Shown here piece by piece: positions 5,992 to 7,812 of a stretch of 7,812 bases of DNA; position 1 is the stretch's first letter; each line of letters begins with the position of its first letter. The stretch is taken from positions 1 to 7,812 of the forward strand of contig JANXLO010000108.1 of NCBI GenBank assembly GCA_025355115.1, read 5' to 3'. Source of the DNA: Chthonomonadaceae bacterium. GTDB lineage: Bacteria > Armatimonadota > Chthonomonadetes > Chthonomonadales > Chthonomonadaceae. Below the pieces are notes generated by a model that was given only the letters and a program-made list of their open reading frames with translations, had not been told where the DNA came from and made no database searches. The position numbers and the translations under genes are program-made.

Positions 5992-6151
5992 TGTCACCCT
6001 TTGCATCGGCCCCTTTCCCGTCACGGGAGAGGGGCTTTTCGCTGTGTGCCCTCTGCTCTATCAGGCGCAGGGCGTCCCGCATAAGCAAGATTTGAGCCCG
6101 GTAGTCTTCCTCGCGGCGATCAGTTTCTGCGGCGGCCTCGGAGACGTATTT
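5984..6151 (-). pseudogene. Out-of-frame C-terminal tail of the J-domain protein (apparent frameshift)
   Basis: Just past the last membrane segment the J-domain gene reads GDKIRLRGRRRN and stops at 6120. In the neighbouring frame the same DNA encodes a clean, charged helical tail beginning YVSEAAAETDRREEDYRAQ, then LLMRDALRLIEQRAHSEK. It continues through the terminator to a TAG at 5984. If the run of four A's (minus strand; TTTT at 6149-6152) were three, the two would join as ...FIGDK-YVSEAAAETDRR. The tail has natural composition and host-like codon use, unlike the short Arg-rich end of the in-frame reading. Whether this is a real mutation, an assembly error or frameshifting cannot be told. 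Confidence 0.55.
6009..6039 (+). terminator. Intrinsic terminator of the 98-aa gene
   Basis: GCCCCTTTCCCG (6009-6020) pairs with CGGGAGAGGGGC (6024-6035) over 12 bp with one G-T pair and a 3-base loop, followed by TTTT (6036-6039). It begins 17 bases after the stop at 5991 and is directional, with no T run on the minus strand. Confidence 0.85.
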
Positions 6152-7499
6152 TGTCGCCTATAAACCATCCGCTCAGGACAGCGGGAAAGAGGATGTTGCC
6201 TGCAAACGTGGCAATCGTCCCTATGTCGAAACGCGACACTGACTCCGATGCAACGAGCGCGAAGATCCCGATCATCGATCCGGTCGCCAGATAGGCTCGC
6301 AGCAACGACCCCGAGAGCTTGCCAGAAATGAGCGAAACTCCCAGGAACACGGCTGCCGACAGATAGAAAAAGACGAAGGAAAATAGCCCCAACAGCAGCA
6401 CGAGAGAGATAGGGCCGGAGCGCTGCGATGGCGTCTCCTTGCGGCGCACCAGCTCTTCGGAGACAGGACGCATGCCGCCATAGAACGAGAGCAGTATGCC
6501 TCCGATAAGCCCGTCGCACGTAGCAGCGAGCAGCAGGTTCGGCGACAGCAGGTTCAGCCAGGGGAAGCCGATCACGATTGCATCCCCAGGGTTTAAATGA
6601 AACGAGAAAAGGAGCCCGAAGAACGCGAGCGTGAGCACCCCGGAGAAGGCGAGCAGGGAGAGATCACGGTGAGAATCGCCGAGTCCTCCCCAGGCAGGAG
6701 TCGGGGCGGGGGCATGGCGAGTCACGGTTGGGCCTGCCGCATGAGGCTCGTGTCCGCCTATCAGCCGATCCAGTTTGCCGTGCACGCTGAAGTTACGCGG
6801 ATTGAACTGTATCGCATACGAGTAGGCCATCGTTGCGCTGTCGGTCTGCCCCTTGCGGGCATACACATCCCCGAGCAGTTCGTAGATGACGGCATTGCGT
6901 TTATCCAGTTCGAGGGCCTGCTTGCACAGGACTTCCGCCTCACGATAGCGGCGATTGATAAAGGCCAGTTGGGCTTCGGAAATCAGTGAGTTGACGGCTG
7001 TACGAGGGCTTGGCTTCTCGGTTGAACGTGTACCAGTGCGATTGTCGCGGGCGGCGGAGGCAGGGTGCTGTTGCGCGGTTCCGCTGTCATCGGGAGCGGT
7101 GCGCCCGAAGCCGTTGTAGCCCGCCTTTCCCGAGGAGTAGGGAGATTGTGTTGACCCTCCACCCGTAGCCCTATTGCCTCCAGCTGGCTTTGCCGCTCCA
7201 GGAGAGGGACCCGAGGCACTTGATCGCGGGGCTGTCCGATCTGATCCGGCGGTGCGGGAAGATGTGGCCTCATTCAGGATTCTGTTGGCGTCGTAAAGCG
7301 CGCGGCGATCGGGGTCGTTGAGCGTGTGGTACGCCTCGTTGATCGCCTTGATTTTATGGGAGGCTTCCGGGCTGGGATTGATGTCAGGATGGTAGAGTCG
7401 AGCCATCTCACGGTAGCGTTTTTTGACCTCTTCCGGCGCGGCGGAAGGGGCCAATCCCAGCAGCTGATAGTAGTCCGGCAACGCGCTTTTTATGGTCAA
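6120..7499 (-). CDS. J-domain / TPR / multi-pass membrane protein
   Basis: With TTG at 7499 as start the protein has 459 aa. Residues 8-72 are a J domain (PDYYQLLGL) with the HPD tripeptide at 37-39, which stimulates Hsp70 (DnaK) ATPase. Residues 79-168 are a Gly/Ser/Thr/Pro-rich flexible linker. Residues about 174-241 hold two TPR-like repeats (AFINRRYREAEVLCKQALEL; LLGDVYARKGQTDSATMAYS), a protein-binding surface. After a second linker come about five hydrophobic segments, near 280-300, 306-338, 363-392, 399-418 and 426-447. This suggests a membrane-anchored co-chaperone that brings DnaK to a client at the membrane (inference). It lacks the zinc-finger and C-terminal domains of DnaJ itself. 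A longer reading to 7676 would add an Arg-rich stretch overlapping the upstream gene. TTG 7499 has AGAGGA 11 bases upstream, so it is preferred. The 3' end appears frameshifted. Confidence 0.85.
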   Translation of the reverse strand: MTIKSALPDYYQLLGLAPSAAPEEVKKRYREMARLYHPDINPSPEASHKIKAINEAYHTLNDPDRRALYDANRILNEATSSRTAGSDRTAPRSSASGPSPGAAKPAGGNRATGGGSTQSPYSSGKAGYNGFGRTAPDDSGTAQQHPASAARDNRTGTRSTEKPSPRTAVNSLISEAQLAFINRRYREAEVLCKQALELDKRNAVIYELLGDVYARKGQTDSATMAYSYAIQFNPRNFSVHGKLDRLIGGHEPHAAGPTVTRHAPAPTPAWGGLGDSHRDLSLLAFSGVLTLAFFGLLFSFHLNPGDAIVIGFPWLNLLSPNLLLAATCDGLIGGILLSFYGGMRPVSEELVRRKETPSQRSGPISLVLLLGLFSFVFFYLSAAVFLGVSLISGKLSGSLLRAYLATGSMIGIFALVASESVSRFDIGTIATFAGNILFPAVLSGWFIGDKIRLRGRRRN

Positions 7500-7503
7500 T
7501 GTG

Positions 7504-7812
7504 CTAACGTTCCTCTGGACGCGCGGCGGGGGGCCGCCACGGCGGAAAATTCGGGCCGTCGCCAACCAGGAAAGTGCGGAGCGACATCGGGCGCGGAAAT
7601 CCCTGCTCTGTCGTCGTGACCTGACCCGCCAATCCCCGAAAGCAGTCGATCGCGAGCAGCAGATCCGGCAGCCCATTCTTTAGCATGCCTTGCGCGTGAG
7701 TCCAGCAGATCGCGATGCGGCATTCGCCTCTCTCCGCCATGTCCGCCAGACCGCTCCAGAGGCCGTCCTCCAGGGTGCTCCAGTCACAGATCGGATCGCC
7801 AAGAGGGTGAGG
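7504..7812 (-). CDS. Unrecognised protein, C-terminal part (5' end outside window)
   Basis: An open frame enters from the right edge and ends at TAG 7504-7506, showing the last 102 residues. I do not recognise the family. The visible part is soluble-looking: CDWSTLEDGLWSGLADMAER, then an ECRIAICWTHAQGMLKNG stretch, then LPDLLLAIDCFRGLAG, ending in a Pro/Arg-rich tail (WRPPAARPEER). Its Cys and Trp content is notable. The stop lies 4 bases before the TTG start of the J-domain gene, and the last codons hold that gene's ribosome-binding site. The two are thus one operon, and a joint role is likely. An internal ATG at 7740 is not the start, since the frame stays open to the edge. Confidence 0.72.
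   Translation of the reverse strand, partial: PHPLGDPICDWSTLEDGLWSGLADMAERGECRIAICWTHAQGMLKNGLPDLLLAIDCFRGLAGQVTTTEQGFPRPMSLRTFLVGDGPNFPPWRPPAARPEER

Noticed and set aside
5657..6163. 168-codon plus-strand frame
   Set aside because: It overlaps the better supported 98-aa frame, runs through the strong terminator at 6009-6039, lacks a ribosome site and looks low-complexity.
6983..7273. Minus-strand 96-codon frame
   Set aside because: It is the other-frame reading of the repetitive Gly/Ser/Pro linker of the J-domain protein.
1..7812. CRISPR array or long tandem repeats
   Set aside because: No repeated units with regular spacing were seen on either strand.

Overview
This is a bacterial chromosomal segment with two unlike parts. 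Positions 1 to about 1700 are visibly AT-richer and carry mobile-element material. They hold the 3' end of an IS1595/ISXO2-type transposase gene and the right end of that insertion sequence, followed by a two-gene cassette of uncharacterised proteins whose coding frames overlap by 4 bases. From about 1760 onward the DNA is GC-rich and looks like host chromosome. The boundary lies next to the 3' end of a tRNA-Arg(UCG) gene on the minus strand, the usual geometry for integrated foreign DNA. No gene identifies the host. Clean -35/-10 promoters, strong Shine-Dalgarno sites and frequent TTG starts say only that it is a GC-rich bacterium; I cannot name a phylum.

Layout. 1-252 (+) is the transposase C-terminus, and the IS right end falls at about 333. 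The IS end carries an outward -35 (TTGACA, 323-328). At exactly 17 bp it meets a TATACT (346-351) in the flanking DNA, making a hybrid promoter that points into the cassette 428-874 and 871-1641 (+). The second cassette protein has the DUF1828 plus DUF1829 layout. Two hairpins follow, the second a bidirectional terminator shared with the convergent tRNA-Arg gene (1761-1833, -), which has its own near-consensus promoter. A UvrD/Rep-like helicase (1919-3901, -) diverges from a DinB-like protein (4040-4525, +). That protein converges on a glycoside-hydrolase-like beta-propeller protein (4570-5529, -).

The right part has a small unrecognised gene (5695-5991, +; 98 aa, three CxxH motifs). A textbook sigma-54 (-24/-12) promoter precedes it and a strong intrinsic terminator follows it. 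Convergent to it is a J-domain/TPR/multi-membrane-span protein (6120-7499, -). Its frame appears broken near the 3' end at a run of four A's, with a plausible missing C-terminal tail in another frame. It is preceded after 4 bases by the 3' end of an unrecognised gene (7504-7812, -), forming an operon.

The best candidates for something undescribed are the IS-driven two-gene cassette beside the tRNA, the sigma-54-controlled CxxH mini-protein, and the J-domain/TPR/membrane protein with its apparent frameshift. Gene functions outside recognised families are left open.
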